64,000 bases of DNA from Pseudomonas bohemica (lineage in GTDB: Bacteria > Pseudomonadota > Gammaproteobacteria > Pseudomonadales > Pseudomonadaceae): NCBI RefSeq assembly GCF_002934685.1, contig NZ_NKHL01000093.1:1-64000 (forward strand). The letters are read 5' to 3'. Positions 9,715 to 18,619 of the stretch are shown here, piece by piece (position 1 is the stretch's first letter; each line of letters begins with the position of its first letter). Position numbers and translations under genes: made by a program. Under the pieces are notes generated by a model. It saw only the letters and a program-made list of their open reading frames with translations. It was not told the origin of the DNA and did not search any database.

Positions 9715-10644
9715 ATGCACTTCGACCTGGCTGACTTGCGCCTCTTTATTCACATCGGCGAATCCCCCAGCCTGACCCAGGGTGCCCGCCGCGCCTTTCT
9801 CTCCCCCGCTGCCGCCAGTGCACGGATCAAAGCCCTGGAAAGTCAGCTCGACACGCGCCTGCTGTACCGCGACAGCCGAGGCGTCGAACTCACGCCCGCC
9901 GGCCAACGCTTGCTCAAGCACGCGCGGCTGATCATGAGTCAGGTCGATTACCTGAAAGCTGAATTCACCAGCTACGGCACCGATTCGGCGGGCCACATCC
10001 GCATCTTCGCCAACACCACGGCGGTGACCGAATTCCTGCCCGAAGTGCTGGCCGGCTTTCTGGCCGAACGGCCCGGCGTAACGGTTGACCTGCAAGAGCG
10101 GTTATCCCGGGACATCGTGCGCGGCGTGCTCGACGGCAGCTCCGACATGGGCATCATCGCCGGTCCCGTCGAAGCCGCGGGTTTGCAGGTCATCCACTTC
10201 AGCACTGACCGCCTGGTGCTCACAGTGCCCGAAGGCCATGAGCTTGCGGCGCAGAAGAAGGTCACGCTGAAACAGACCCTGGCTTATCAGCACATCGGCC
10301 TGCACGAAGGCAGCACGCTGCTGAGTTTCCTGCGCGATCACGTGGAGAGGCTGGGCCGGAATTTGTCGTTGCGGATTCAAGTGTCGAGCTTCGAGGCGAT
10401 CTGCCGGATGGTCGAAGCGGGTGTCGGCATCGGCATCATCCCCGAGTCCGCCGCCTTGCGTCATAGCCACACGATGAAACTGGTGACCATCGAACTGGAC
10501 GAGCCTTGGGCGGTGCGGGAGAGAAGCATTCTGGTGAGGGAACTGGACGCCCTGCCGGGGGTGGTCAGGGCGTTGATTGCGGTGTTGATGCCGCTGGGGA
10601 GTGATGGGGCAAGTCATGGTGGGGCTTCAAACGCGCTGAACTAA
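9715..10644 (+). CDS. LysR-family regulator of itaconate catabolism (RipR/ItcR-like)
   Basis: A 309-residue LysR transcription factor. The winged helix-turn-helix covers residues 5-65 (DLADLRLFIHIGESPSLTQG and AAASARIKALESQL). A linker helix follows, then the periplasmic-binding-like effector domain from about residue 90. I chose the ATG at 9715 because the protein then begins with the family-typical MHFDLADLRLF; an upstream start adds 30 non-conserved residues. It is divergent from ich, and homologues in Yersinia and P. aeruginosa (PA0877 position) activate itaconate genes in response to itaconate. Activation by itaconate here is inferred. Confidence 0.88.
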   Translation: MHFDLADLRLFIHIGESPSLTQGARRAFLSPAAASARIKALESQLDTRLLYRDSRGVELTPAGQRLLKHARLIMSQVDYLKAEFTSYGTDSAGHIRIFANTTAVTEFLPEVLAGFLAERPGVTVDLQERLSRDIVRGVLDGSSDMGIIAGPVEAAGLQVIHFSTDRLVLTVPEGHELAAQKKVTLKQTLAYQHIGLHEGSTLLSFLRDHVERLGRNLSLRIQVSSFEAICRMVEAGVGIGIIPESAALRHSHTMKLVTIELDEPWAVRERSILVRELDALPGVVRALIAVLMPLGSDGASHGGASNALN

Positions 10645-10806
10645 AGTACTTCGAACCACCCTATTTCTTAGAAGAACCATGACGTCCATTTTATTTTCGA
10701 ACGTGTATTACAGAAGAGCGGACGATACCCTAATCTTCGGCACTGAACAGATCACCACAACTCTGCTCCCCCGATTTGAATGCAACGTATCAAGTCAGCT
10801 AAACCC

Positions 10807-11154
10807 TCACGTTCTGGCAAAGCTCCATGCACCTTGAATAGTGTCATTATTGGCGTTGCGCCATAAGTCCATCGCTGCTGCCAATGGTAGAAGTGATAAA
10901 AATCGGCCCCCCTGAAGCAGCCAGTAATGAACCTGACCTATGGGAAACGGGAGTCCATGGCAGAGCGTCACTTTGCGTTCGTGGGCGAAAGGGATGCCAT
11001 TCATACATGATTTCCATGCTCGCCATTTTGCGCTTATATCATCCAAATTATCGTAGCCACCGCCCATACTACGAATCCAATTCACTGCCTGCTGCCCATT
11101 GAATGGGCCGGTGCTCATCGCCAGCCGCCACACGTTGTTGACGTTCAGAGGCAC
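10807..11154 (-). CDS. Unrecognised small protein, possible gene fragment
   Basis: A 115-residue frame starting at GTG 11154, immediately after an in-frame stop. Composition is protein-like, rich in Trp, Gly and Asn (AVNWIRSMGGGYDNLDD, HYWLLQGGRF), but I recognise no family. The region is more AT-rich than its surroundings. No good ribosome site is visible. The two frames upstream on the same strand look like parts of one larger structural protein, so this may be a surviving piece of it. Confidence 0.4.
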   Translation of the reverse strand: MPLNVNNVWRLAMSTGPFNGQQAVNWIRSMGGGYDNLDDISAKWRAWKSCMNGIPFAHERKVTLCHGLPFPIGQVHYWLLQGGRFLSLLPLAAAMDLWRNANNDTIQGAWSFART

Positions 11155-11200
11155 CCGTTACCTGAATCTAGGTTAAAGCTGTTTCCTGTTTAGTTTTTTA

Positions 11201-11374
11201 TCACGTAAAGGCAATCGCAAAACCCTCTGGTGGATATGCGTACGTCTGAGCGCGGTGATGAAAGCTGGTGGCCATTGAACCAGGCGCGTCTTGAATGATG
11301 CGCAAACGAGCACTCTGGCCCTTGATCTCCCCGCCTAGCGTAATGACAGATGGGCGTGATTGGGAAGGTAACAA
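11201..11374 (-). pseudogene. Short in-frame continuation after the Ig-like gene stop
   Basis: Immediately after the stop of the gene at 11375-12007, and in the same frame, 57 further codons are open (VITLGGEIKGQSARLRI and TYAYPPEGFAIAFT are characteristic pieces). The protein-like composition suggests it was once the C-terminal part of a longer product, or a separate small gene with a TTG start. No homology is recognised. Confidence 0.35.
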
Positions 11375-12007
11375 TTAGGCGTCTTCGGGGGGAAGAGCTA
11401 CGGCGATTTGAATATCATCTATATTTACATTTACAACCGACACCAGAGGGGGAGTACTCACTGTGATGCTGAAAATTATTACGAAACGGTATTCGGCCTG
11501 AGTTGCCCTGAACACCCCTTCAATTACCTTCCATTGATTCGAAAGAGCATTATCGGCGAACAGAGTAGTATTCGCCTGCAGATGAACTCTAAGACTATGG
11601 CCGGCGTAAACGTAGTGAACGTTAACTTTAAAGCTATACCATTGCCCTTCTACCAGCCCAACAAGTGTTTTCTCAAGGTACGACTTCTGCACATATTTCA
11701 CAGGAATTGCTATAGAACCGTACACATTCTCTCCCGAAGCACCAATGCGATACCACTCAGAGGGAGACGTCAGTTTCCACCCGCCCCATGTGCGATCCTG
11801 AAAATCGGTCAACTCCAGAGTTGGATAAATTCCAACATCCCATTGCTCCGAGTCAATCTCACCCGCTCTAGCCGTAAAACCATGTAGGCCAGGCACCAGA
11901 CTTTCCAATGGAACGCTCCATTGACCCTCTTTCACAGGTACGTTCTTCTTAACCAGGTCATCCCCATCGTATATGTCTAACAATGTAGCTGCTTTTTTTA
12001 TCGGCAT
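11375..12007 (-). CDS. Ig-like / carbohydrate-binding-like protein, probably truncated
   Basis: A 210-residue frame. Residues 7-50 look like a bacterial Ig-like repeat (LLDIYDGDDLVKKNVPV then VPLESLVPGLHGFTARAG), as in Pseudomonas adhesin-like proteins. Residues 60-205 resemble a jelly-roll carbohydrate-binding module (WYRIGASGENVYG, YAGHSLRVHLQAN, VNVNIDDIQIAV). It lacks a signal peptide and has lower GC than its neighbours. In-frame coding-like sequence follows the stop. I think it is a remnant of a larger surface or toxin-associated protein, but the function is unknown. Confidence 0.5.
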   Translation of the reverse strand: MPIKKAATLLDIYDGDDLVKKNVPVKEGQWSVPLESLVPGLHGFTARAGEIDSEQWDVGIYPTLELTDFQDRTWGGWKLTSPSEWYRIGASGENVYGSIAIPVKYVQKSYLEKTLVGLVEGQWYSFKVNVHYVYAGHSLRVHLQANTTLFADNALSNQWKVIEGVFRATQAEYRFVIIFSITVSTPPLVSVVNVNIDDIQIAVALPPEDA

Positions 12008-12267
12008 GACTTGACTCCCTCAATAGTGATCTGTGCGCGCTGGCGAAAACAGCCATGACAACCGAATAACCGAAGCCATCATCCGCTACTGAATAGCGTA
12101 GCAGCTATGCCGCCGTGTCAACGAACAGCAGCAGACATTGGATATGCACTTGCCCAAGCGTTATCTCTATGACGTCAAAGACAATTATCGACAGCTTCAC
12201 CGCCCTTTATCGCGATCTAATAGCGCATCAATTTCCAAACAATCTATCAGCATTTAAAGTTCACGAT

Positions 12268-12648
12268 TCAAATCCACACATCATTCTGCGCAGTACGCTC
12301 ATTGGTATCGTCGCCCGTATTGGTCACCCCGACTGGCTCGATTAGCATCAGCTTCACCTCCCTCCCGGCATACGGCTTGTGCTCTACCCCCTTGGGCACG
12401 ACGTATAATTCGCCTGCGTTCAGCTCGACGAACCCGTCACGAAAATCAATGCGTAGGCAGCCTTCGATGACGATGAAGGTTTCGTCGGTGTCGGCGTGGG
12501 TGTGCCAGAGAAAATCGCCTTCCAGCCGCGCCAGCTTGAATTGGTAGTCGTTCATCTGTGCGACGACCTTGGGTTGCCATTGTTCGGTGAACAGGCTGTA
12601 TTTGTAGGCGAAGTTGACGGGGGTTGGGGTGGTTTGAGGGGCAGACAT
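12268..12648 (-). CDS. Cupin-domain protein
   Basis: A 126-residue single-domain cupin. Motif 1 is visible as WHTHADTDETFIVIEG (two His, one Glu; residues 48-63) and motif 2 as ELYVVPKGVEHKPYA near 81-95 with the fourth ligand His, so a metal site is probably intact. Members of this small-cupin group are often annotated as sugar-phosphate-isomerase-like or of unknown function; substrate cannot be read from sequence. It stands alone between the AT-rich patch and the inverted-repeat element. Confidence 0.8.
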   Translation of the reverse strand: MSAPQTTPTPVNFAYKYSLFTEQWQPKVVAQMNDYQFKLARLEGDFLWHTHADTDETFIVIEGCLRIDFRDGFVELNAGELYVVPKGVEHKPYAGREVKLMLIEPVGVTNTGDDTNERTAQNDVWI

Positions 12649-12803
12649 TCGGTTGGCTCCGTAGCGTTCGAGAAGTGTCCAATCTACGGCGATGGCATCG
12701 TGTCGGTCTTGTACGTTATTGCAGCATCACTCGAGTCACTGTACCAGCGCGCTTGCCAGGGAACGCGGTGTGCCAGTACCCAATGAGCGCCGGACCGACC
12801 GCG

Positions 12804-13098
12804 TTCGCTGCCGTCGTAACCTGCGACGTCTCCCCCAGGGTTCGAGGCAAGCCAGGAATCTGCGGCATCCCTTTTTCTGAAGTGCGCCGCAGCGAATGAA
12901 GCTGTTCACTGTCCCTGTGCGGGCTGTGGGAAAACCCCGACGAAAGATTGAACTGCGCGTTCCTGCGTAAATTCTGAAAAAGATTGGCCGGTGTGACGTA
13001 GCGGCGCAATTTACAGTTCGTTTTTTAACCAGTCACTGAATTGCCGAGGTTTTCACACAGCCTGTGTGAGAGACGTCGCAGGTTACGACGGCAGCGAA
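12804..13098. mobile_element. 295-bp element with 29-bp perfect terminal inverted repeats (MITE-like)
   Basis: Positions 12804-12832 and 13070-13098 are exact reverse complements (arms contain CTGCCGTCGTAACCTGCGAC). The enclosed 237 bp holds no gene; a smaller palindrome (TCACACAG/CTGTGTGA, about 13052-13068) abuts the right arm. The size and ends resemble a non-autonomous transposable element or a large intergenic repeat. No flanking target duplication is obvious. Confidence 0.6.
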
Positions 13099-13134
13099 AA
13101 CGATGGATCAGCCGACACATGACCGCCAGGAAAT

Positions 13135-13977
13135 TCAATCCCCACGCGCACTCAACATCCTCAGCCACCGCCCCGGCGGGTAGCCGAAGGTCTTCACGAA
13201 ATGTCGCGTCATGTGGCTCTGGTCGGAGAAACCCGCCATCACCGACGCATCGCTGAGCGACACGCCGAGGGAAATGGAATGGCGCACCAGATCCATGCGT
13301 CTCAGCGTTAGGTATCGATGGGGGCTAGTGCCGAACAATGCGCGGAAGTCCCGGGACAGGCGCCAGCGGTCGGTGTCGCTGGCCTGTTCCAGCTCTTCAA
13401 GGCTGACGCCCTGTTCCAGACTGGCCATGAGCAGTTCGCGGGCCCGTTCGGCCGAAGCATAGTCCACCGATTGCCGCCCTCTGCGCGCGCCCGCGGCGTC
13501 CTGCAGGGCAACGGCGATATCGAACACGGCATCGTCCAGTTCCAGAGGGTCGAGTGAAGTCTGTAGGTCCTGCAGCAGCACCTGAGTCGCCTTGAACAAA
13601 CGCGGGTCGCTGGATACGCCGCCCTTGATGAAGGGCAACGGCTTGCCGCCGAGCACCTGCTGGATCAGCGCCGGTTCCAGATAGAACATCCGGTAGCGGA
13701 AGCCATCGTCGGTGCCGGCATGGCCATCATGGGGCTCATCGGGGTGCAGGACCATGGTCTGACCCGGCAGGTTGTTGACCATCTGCTTGTCGTAATGAAA
13801 GCTCTGCACGCCGGACAGGGTGTGGCCAATGGCGTAGGTGTCGTGACGATGCATTTCGAAACCATGACCATGGAAATATGCCTCGATGCGCTCCATCCGC
13901 GGCAAGGGTTTGGCGCGCACCACCCAGTCTCGCTCGGAGTGGGCGAGATGGGCTTCGCCATTTGAGTATTTGTCCAT
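13135..13977 (-). CDS. AraC-family transcriptional regulator
   Basis: A 280-residue regulator. An N-terminal cupin-like sensor occupies residues 30-150 (HRHDTYAIGHTLSGVQSF). The C-terminal double helix-turn-helix covers about 180-275, with LSRDFRALFGTSPHRYL and the typical second motif AGFSDQSHMTRHFVKTFGYPP. Effector and targets are unknown. The divergent neighbour is a damaged acetyltransferase gene. Family members with this arrangement often control small-molecule export or detoxification genes, but nothing here fixes the ligand. Confidence 0.9.
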   Translation of the reverse strand: MDKYSNGEAHLAHSERDWVVRAKPLPRMERIEAYFHGHGFEMHRHDTYAIGHTLSGVQSFHYDKQMVNNLPGQTMVLHPDEPHDGHAGTDDGFRYRMFYLEPALIQQVLGGKPLPFIKGGVSSDPRLFKATQVLLQDLQTSLDPLELDDAVFDIAVALQDAAGARRGRQSVDYASAERARELLMASLEQGVSLEELEQASDTDRWRLSRDFRALFGTSPHRYLTLRRMDLVRHSISLGVSLSDASVMAGFSDQSHMTRHFVKTFGYPPGRWLRMLSARGD

Positions 13978-14023
13978 CGCGCGGGCTCATGATCGAAGTG
14001 ACACAGGGCGACACTGATACCAC

Positions 14024-14530
14024 TTGGCGCGGCAGTTGGGAATGCTCGCTGTCCTCGCAACCTGCCGCCGATGTCGCCGCCTCTGCAGATATGCAAATAT
14101 CGTTGACTTTTCTTATAAGGGTTCGCGCATCGGTCCGGGGGTTGCGCATACGCATGCAGAGGTCAAGCAAACCGTGATCGGTCACGATGTGTGGATTGGC
14201 ATGGATGTATTGATTCTGGAAGGCATCACCATCGGCACCGGGGCGGTAATGGGTGCGCAGTCGTTGATCGCCAAGGATGTGCCGCCCTACGCGATCGTGG
14301 TCGGCTCGCCCGCCAAGGTACAGCGCTATCGCTTTGACCCGCAGACCATCGAGGGCCTGCTGGCAAGCCAGTGGTGGAACCTGACTCCGCATCAGCTCGC
14401 CGACTTGCCCATGGAGGACCCGGTCAAACTGCTCGAAGCGTTGAAGGGCTTCGTGGTACCGGACAGCCAGCCGGGCAAGGTGGTGGTGCGCAACAAACCG
14501 TTTTCGGCCGAGCATCATCCGGCGCAGTGA
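14024..14530 (+). pseudogene. Truncated CatB-like hexapeptide acetyltransferase
   Basis: From about 14155 the frame encodes the C-terminal half of a xenobiotic (CatB/Vat-type) O-acetyltransferase: VIGHDVWIGMDVLILEGITI, IGTGAVMGAQSLIAKDV, then PYAIVVGSPAKVQRYRFD and WWNL. The N-terminal ~90 residues of the family, including the first hexapeptide coils and the catalytic His loop, are missing. The first ~45 codons look like unrelated sequence opened from a TTG. A deletion adjoining the AraC gene start is the simplest explanation. Probably non-functional. Confidence 0.65.
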
Positions 14531-14554
14531 AAGGCGTGACCGGGGCCTGTGTCG

Positions 14555-15508
14555 CTAGCCGGACTGCTTGGCACCCGCTGGCGCCTCGTTTATCGCATGC
14601 ACCGCCGGTGCCTTCTCATTGAGCAGCGTTTGAATCGCCTGGCCATATGCCTGGCGTCCCAGGTTCATGCTGTTGTTGTGATTGCCACCGGGCACCATCA
14701 ACAGGTTTTTCGGCTCCTGCGCGGCCTGGAACAATTCTTCACTGAAATGCGGCGAGACGAACGGGTCGGCGGTGCCGTGCACGATCAGCAACGGCATGTG
14801 AACGTCGGCGATCTTGTCGATGGAATTGAATTTCTGCGACACCAGCCAACGCACCGGCAGCGAGGTGCGGGTGCTGGCGACCGATGAAGCGACGTCGGCG
14901 AGGTTGGTAAAGGTCGACTCAATGATCAGCCCCCGCGCCTGAATCGGCTCATCGCCCTTCTGCGCATCGCGTCCCAACTCTGCGGCCAGGTCCACCGCCA
15001 CGGCGCCGCCAAGCGAGTGCCCGTAGATCAAACGCTTCTGCGGATCAGGCTGCAGCTGTTTCAAGCGTTCCCAGGCGATGCGTGCGTCCTCGTAAACAGA
15101 GGCTTCGGACGGCAGCTGCCCCTTGCTTTCACCGAAGCCGCGATAGTCGATCGCCAACACCGAAAAGCCCAGCGCATGCAGCTGTTCGATGCGAAAGAAC
15201 TGACCTGTGAGGTTCCAGCGTGAGCCGTGCAGATACAGGATCGCGGGCGCGTCTTTCTTGTCGGCCAGCCACCACCAGGCGTGGATGTTCTGCGCCACGC
15301 CAAACGACGGCGCCTTGAGTTCCAGGTTCTGCACATCGGCCGGGATGCCGTGATACCAGCTGGCGGTGCCGGGTTCGATCATGAACACCAACTCGCGCTC
15401 CTTGTGTTGCAACGCCGCGCAACCGACCGGCAGGCCGACGACGATCAACAGCATGCACAGCCAGAAAAACCAGCGTGCCTTGAAATGCGGCAGGGAGAGT
15501 TGCGGCAT
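14555..15508 (-). CDS. Alpha/beta hydrolase, membrane-anchored or lipoprotein
   Basis: A 317-residue serine hydrolase. Residues 1-35 contain a hydrophobic signal (FFWLCMLLIVVGLPVGC) whose PVGC resembles an imperfect lipobox, so it may be a lipoprotein. The fold is seen in AILYLHG near 88 and the nucleophile elbow GHSLGG near 161. The Asp occurs in HGTADPF and the His in GGNHNN toward the C-terminus. It resembles YfhR/BEM46-type hydrolases whose substrates are unknown. I use the ATG at 15508, since the earlier start places 16 polar residues before the signal. Confidence 0.85.
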   Translation of the reverse strand: MPQLSLPHFKARWFFWLCMLLIVVGLPVGCAALQHKERELVFMIEPGTASWYHGIPADVQNLELKAPSFGVAQNIHAWWWLADKKDAPAILYLHGSRWNLTGQFFRIEQLHALGFSVLAIDYRGFGESKGQLPSEASVYEDARIAWERLKQLQPDPQKRLIYGHSLGGAVAVDLAAELGRDAQKGDEPIQARGLIIESTFTNLADVASSVASTRTSLPVRWLVSQKFNSIDKIADVHMPLLIVHGTADPFVSPHFSEELFQAAQEPKNLLMVPGGNHNNSMNLGRQAYGQAIQTLLNEKAPAVHAINEAPAGAKQSG

Positions 15509-15625
15509 GGGGTCTGTCCGGTGTGAAGGTGAATACACCGGCAGTTTGCCATTCATCGTGCAGGGAGGTCAGTGCCGTCTGCCGGAAGGGTTAGCCTCGC
15601 AAAGGCTGCATGCGTCACAGATCAC

Positions 15626-15713
15626 TGTGAGAGCGAGCGTGCTCACGAAGATTGTGTCGGTCAACCTGTTCATAGCTGACCCCCGCCTTCGCGAGCCAGC
15701 TCGCTCCCACAGG
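15626..15713. repeat. REP doublet
   Basis: Inverted copies of the GAGCGAGCGTGCTCACGAA type at about 15626-15650 and 15688-15713 between the deoC stop and the hydrolase start. Confidence 0.8.
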
Positions 15714-15734
15714 TTTAGTGTTCGCTCCAGAGAC

Positions 15735-16415
15735 TCAGTAACCGGAACCCGACACCGGAGTGCCGCTGACGATGGCAATGCCGGAACTGGTGCCCAGCCG
15801 TGTGGCGCCGGCTTCGATCATGGCCACGGCGGTGGCATAGTCGCGCACGCCGCCCGAGGCCTTGACGCCGAGACCCGCGCCGACCACCTTACGCATCAGC
15901 GCGACGTCTTCAAGGGTGGCGCCGCTGCGGCTGAAGCCGGTGGAGGTTTTCACGAAAGCTACATTCAGCTCCCGGCAGATCTCACAGGCAGTGGTCTTCT
16001 GCGCGTCATCCAGCAGGCAGGTTTCCAGGATCACTTTCAGCGGCACTGCGCCACAGGCCTGCTTGACCGCCGCGATGTCGTCACGCACGACATCCAGCAG
16101 GCCGTCCTTAAGCGCGCCGATGTTGAGCACCATGTCGATCTCGCCCGCACCTGCAGCAATCGCCTGCTTCGCCTCAAAAGCCTTGGTATCGCTCAGACCG
16201 GCGCCCAGTGGAAACCCGACCACCGCGCAGACTTTCACCGTTCCACCTGCCAGCAGAGACGCCGCATACGGCACCTGGCCGGAGTTCACGCACACCGAAT
16301 AGAATCCATGCTCCCGGGCTTCGCGGCACAGGGTCGCGATCTGCTCGCGGGAGGCATCGGCGGCCAGCAGGGTGTGGTCGATATACTGCGCGAGTGCTGC
16401 GGGTTCGATCTTCAT
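15735..16415 (-). CDS. deoC: Deoxyribose-phosphate aldolase
   Basis: A 226-residue class I aldolase that splits 2-deoxyribose-5-phosphate into acetaldehyde and glyceraldehyde-3-phosphate. The Schiff-base Lys is K156 in [10 protein letters not shown]. The proton-relay Lys K185 (GVKASGG) and Asp D94 (GEIDMV) are also present. The ATG at 16415 gives the normal length and N-terminus; a longer frame adds 11 residues. It is divergent from the DeoR-type gene and shares the promoter region that contains an operator-like palindrome. With deoK, deoP and deoX it completes a deoxyribose catabolic set. Confidence 0.95.
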   Translation of the reverse strand: MKIEPAALAQYIDHTLLAADASREQIATLCREAREHGFYSVCVNSGQVPYAASLLAGGTVKVCAVVGFPLGAGLSDTKAFEAKQAIAAGAGEIDMVLNIGALKDGLLDVVRDDIAAVKQACGAVPLKVILETCLLDDAQKTTACEICRELNVAFVKTSTGFSRSGATLEDVALMRKVVGAGLGVKASGGVRDYATAVAMIEAGATRLGTSSGIAIVSGTPVSGSGY

Positions 16416-16504
16416 CGGGGGCCTTCTTTTCATTGGAGAACAGGTCAATAGAGAGCGTTGCCAGGCGACAAGCTTTATGCTGCGAGCCTGTACGTAGTAC
16501 TTTA

Positions 16505-16520
16505 TGTTGTATATATAACA
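16505..16520. promoter_or_regulatory. Deoxyribose-regulon operator candidate 1
   Basis: TGTTGTATATATAACA, a 16-bp dyad with one mismatch, lies in the deoC/deoR divergent promoter. It matches in length and ends (TGTT...AACA) the perfect palindrome upstream of deoK at 20994-21009. A further half-site ATGTTATT follows at about 16524. Confidence 0.6.
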
Positions 16521-16560
16521 GAAAATGTTATTTTTTTACCATATTCAATCGACAGCCGGA

Positions 16561-17331
16561 ATGCCTGTGGACAGTAAAAAATCCGATCGCATCAAATTGA
16601 TTCAGCAAGCCCTCCAGGATCAGAAAGCCATCCATCTGCGGGAAATGGCAGCGCTATTGGATGTCTCGGAGATGACCCTGCGTCGTGACCTGGGTCGGCA
16701 TCCGGAGAAGTTTCACTTGCTCGGCGGGCACATCACCCTGGCGTTCGATCCGTCCGAGGCCAGCGATTACAAGGTCAGCGAGCAAGGCACCCGTCACGTC
16801 GAAGAGAAACGCCGTATCGGCAAACTGGCCGCGGCGTTCATAAAGCCGGGGGACACGGTGTTCTTCGATTGCGGCACCACCCTCCCTTTCGTCATCGATT
16901 TCATTCCCGAGGAACTCGAGTTCACCGCCGTGTGCAACTCCCTCAACGTCTTGCTCAAGCTGCAACACAAGCCCAACTGCCACATCGTCCTGTGCGGCGG
17001 CAGTTTCCATCGCAAGAACCAGGTCTTCGAGCATCACAGCGAATCCAGCATTCTCGATGGCATCCGCCTGACCTGGGCGTTCGTGTCCGCGGCCGGTGTC
17101 AGCGATGAATTCGGCGTGACCTGCTTCAACTTCAATGAGGTCGAGGTCAAGCAGAAGGTCCTGCGCCAGGCGCGACACTGTATGTTGCTGGCCGACCATT
17201 CAAAATTCGACGCGGTGCGCACCGCGCACTTCGCGACGCTGGAGCAGTTCCATGTGGTGGTTACCGATAAGAAACTGCCCAAGCCATATCGTGATTTGAT
17301 TCAGGGGTATGGGGCGCAGTTGGTGATGTGA
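16561..17331 (+). CDS. DeoR-family repressor of deoxyribose genes (DeoQ-like)
   Basis: A 256-residue DeoR-family regulator. The N-terminal winged helix-turn-helix is at residues 6-60 (IHLREMAALLDVSEMTLRRD). The C-terminal DeoRC sugar-phosphate sensor domain has the GDTVFFDCGTT motif near 100 and VVTDKKLP near the end. The usual induction ligand of this family is a phosphosugar, here probably deoxyribose-5-phosphate. The ATG at 16561 is preferred; an earlier ATG adds 12 hydrophobic residues absent from the family. Salmonella deoQ, which represses deoKPX, is the functional parallel. Confidence 0.88.
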   Translation: MPVDSKKSDRIKLIQQALQDQKAIHLREMAALLDVSEMTLRRDLGRHPEKFHLLGGHITLAFDPSEASDYKVSEQGTRHVEEKRRIGKLAAAFIKPGDTVFFDCGTTLPFVIDFIPEELEFTAVCNSLNVLLKLQHKPNCHIVLCGGSFHRKNQVFEHHSESSILDGIRLTWAFVSAAGVSDEFGVTCFNFNEVEVKQKVLRQARHCMLLADHSKFDAVRTAHFATLEQFHVVVTDKKLPKPYRDLIQGYGAQLVM

Positions 17332-17364
17332 TCGGACCCTGGATCTGCGTCGCCAGTACCCGCG

Positions 17365-17391
17365 CATTCGTGAGCAAGCTCACTCCCACAG
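17365..17391. repeat. Single REP copy
   Basis: ATTCGTGAGCAAGCTCACTC with flanks, one unpaired REP between the convergent deoR-like and deoX genes. A GGAG-hairpin-CTCC (17439-17458) nearby may act as a weak terminator. Confidence 0.7.
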
Positions 17392-17545
17392 TAATTTTGC
17401 GCCTGACCGCAGATCATGTGGCGATGCCGAAATCTGGAGGAGTCGGCTTGCCGGCTCCTTCAAAGATATGCGGCGCAGGGAACATCTCGGGCGGACTGGC
17501 GCGTCTGGGTTTGGGCGTGTTCCGGGCCGCATCCGGACAATCAGG

Positions 17546-18619
17546 TCATAAGCGCTTCAAATCCCCTTCTATCTGCCGCACTTCTTCAGCCGCCAGATAC
17601 CCCGTCGTCACACTGAACGCAGCACGCTCCCCTGCATCCAGCACCCGCACATTACCTTTCGCCTTTTCCGCCAGATAGCCTTCAGGCTCGCAGGTCGCCG
17701 GCAGTACGAACGCGGCCACCTGCTGATCGGCGTTGTGCAGAATCCAGCGCGCAGCGTGGTCGAACTGCGCGGGCTTGTAGCGGGTGTAGAACGCCGGTCC
17801 GTCGGTGTGCTTGAGCAGGAAATGCGCATCACCGTTGGCATCGGCCTTCACGCCGTCGAAGAAGCAGACGATTTCAGGGTCATACAGCTCGGGGGCATTC
17901 AAGGTCTGCAAGCGCGACGGATCTTCGGTCAACTCGGTGATATACGCAGACCACGCAGGCGTCGGCTTCACATGGGCCGGAACGCTGCTGCGCACCCGCG
18001 TTACCTCGATCCCCAGCGGTTCGACAAATTGCCCATCCGCGATGTAGGCATAGTTCATGTGCGCCATGTACATCAGCTCCATCGGCTTGCCGGCCAGATT
18101 GCGCACGTCCATGCCGATGTCGAACAGCGCCGAGCCTGCACGCAAGGTCACGCTGGGCCCGGCGCGGTAATGATCGCCAAAGCCCATGACGTATTCGTAC
18201 TCGCCGCCCACCCGCACAAATGCGCCGGAGCCGTCCTCGCCGACTTCCAGCCAGGCGCTGTCCATCGGCGCGCAAGGCATCTCGCCGTGCAGAGGGTGAT
18301 CGTCCTCAGGCGTCGGGCAGCCGTTGCGCAAGATGCCGCTGTGAAACATGAAGCAGCCGTAGGTGCCAATCACCGTCGGGCTCGGGCGCGGCTGTTCGAA
18401 CATGTTGCGCATGGTCAAGTCGCAACCATCGAACACTGCCGACCAGACCATCTGTCCCTGATACGGCAGTACCACGACCCGGCCACGATTGTTCTCCAGC
18501 GCCAGCGCTTTTACGCCACTGGGATAAGTCCAGGCCAGCACGCGAAAGTCAGCCGACTCCAGCAGGGTCTTCTCATCGCCAGTGAACAGTTCCGCAAACA
18601 ACGCAATCGTCGTGGTCAT
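17546..18619 (-). CDS. deoX: Aldose-1-epimerase-like protein of the deoxyribose operon (DeoX-like)
   Basis: A 357-residue protein of the galactose-mutarotase-like (DUF4432-type) fold, with long beta-rich segments such as GRVVVLPYQGQMVWSAVFDG and NYAYIADGQF. Its start overlaps the deoP stop by four bases (ATGA), so it is the third gene of deoK-deoP-deoX. In Salmonella the equivalent deoX is co-induced with deoxyribose genes. Interconversion of deoxyribose anomers before phosphorylation is the likely job, inferred from the fold and operon. Confidence 0.78.
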   Translation of the reverse strand: MTTTIALFAELFTGDEKTLLESADFRVLAWTYPSGVKALALENNRGRVVVLPYQGQMVWSAVFDGCDLTMRNMFEQPRPSPTVIGTYGCFMFHSGILRNGCPTPEDDHPLHGEMPCAPMDSAWLEVGEDGSGAFVRVGGEYEYVMGFGDHYRAGPSVTLRAGSALFDIGMDVRNLAGKPMELMYMAHMNYAYIADGQFVEPLGIEVTRVRSSVPAHVKPTPAWSAYITELTEDPSRLQTLNAPELYDPEIVCFFDGVKADANGDAHFLLKHTDGPAFYTRYKPAQFDHAARWILHNADQQVAAFVLPATCEPEGYLAEKAKGNVRVLDAGERAAFSVTTGYLAAEEVRQIEGDLKRL

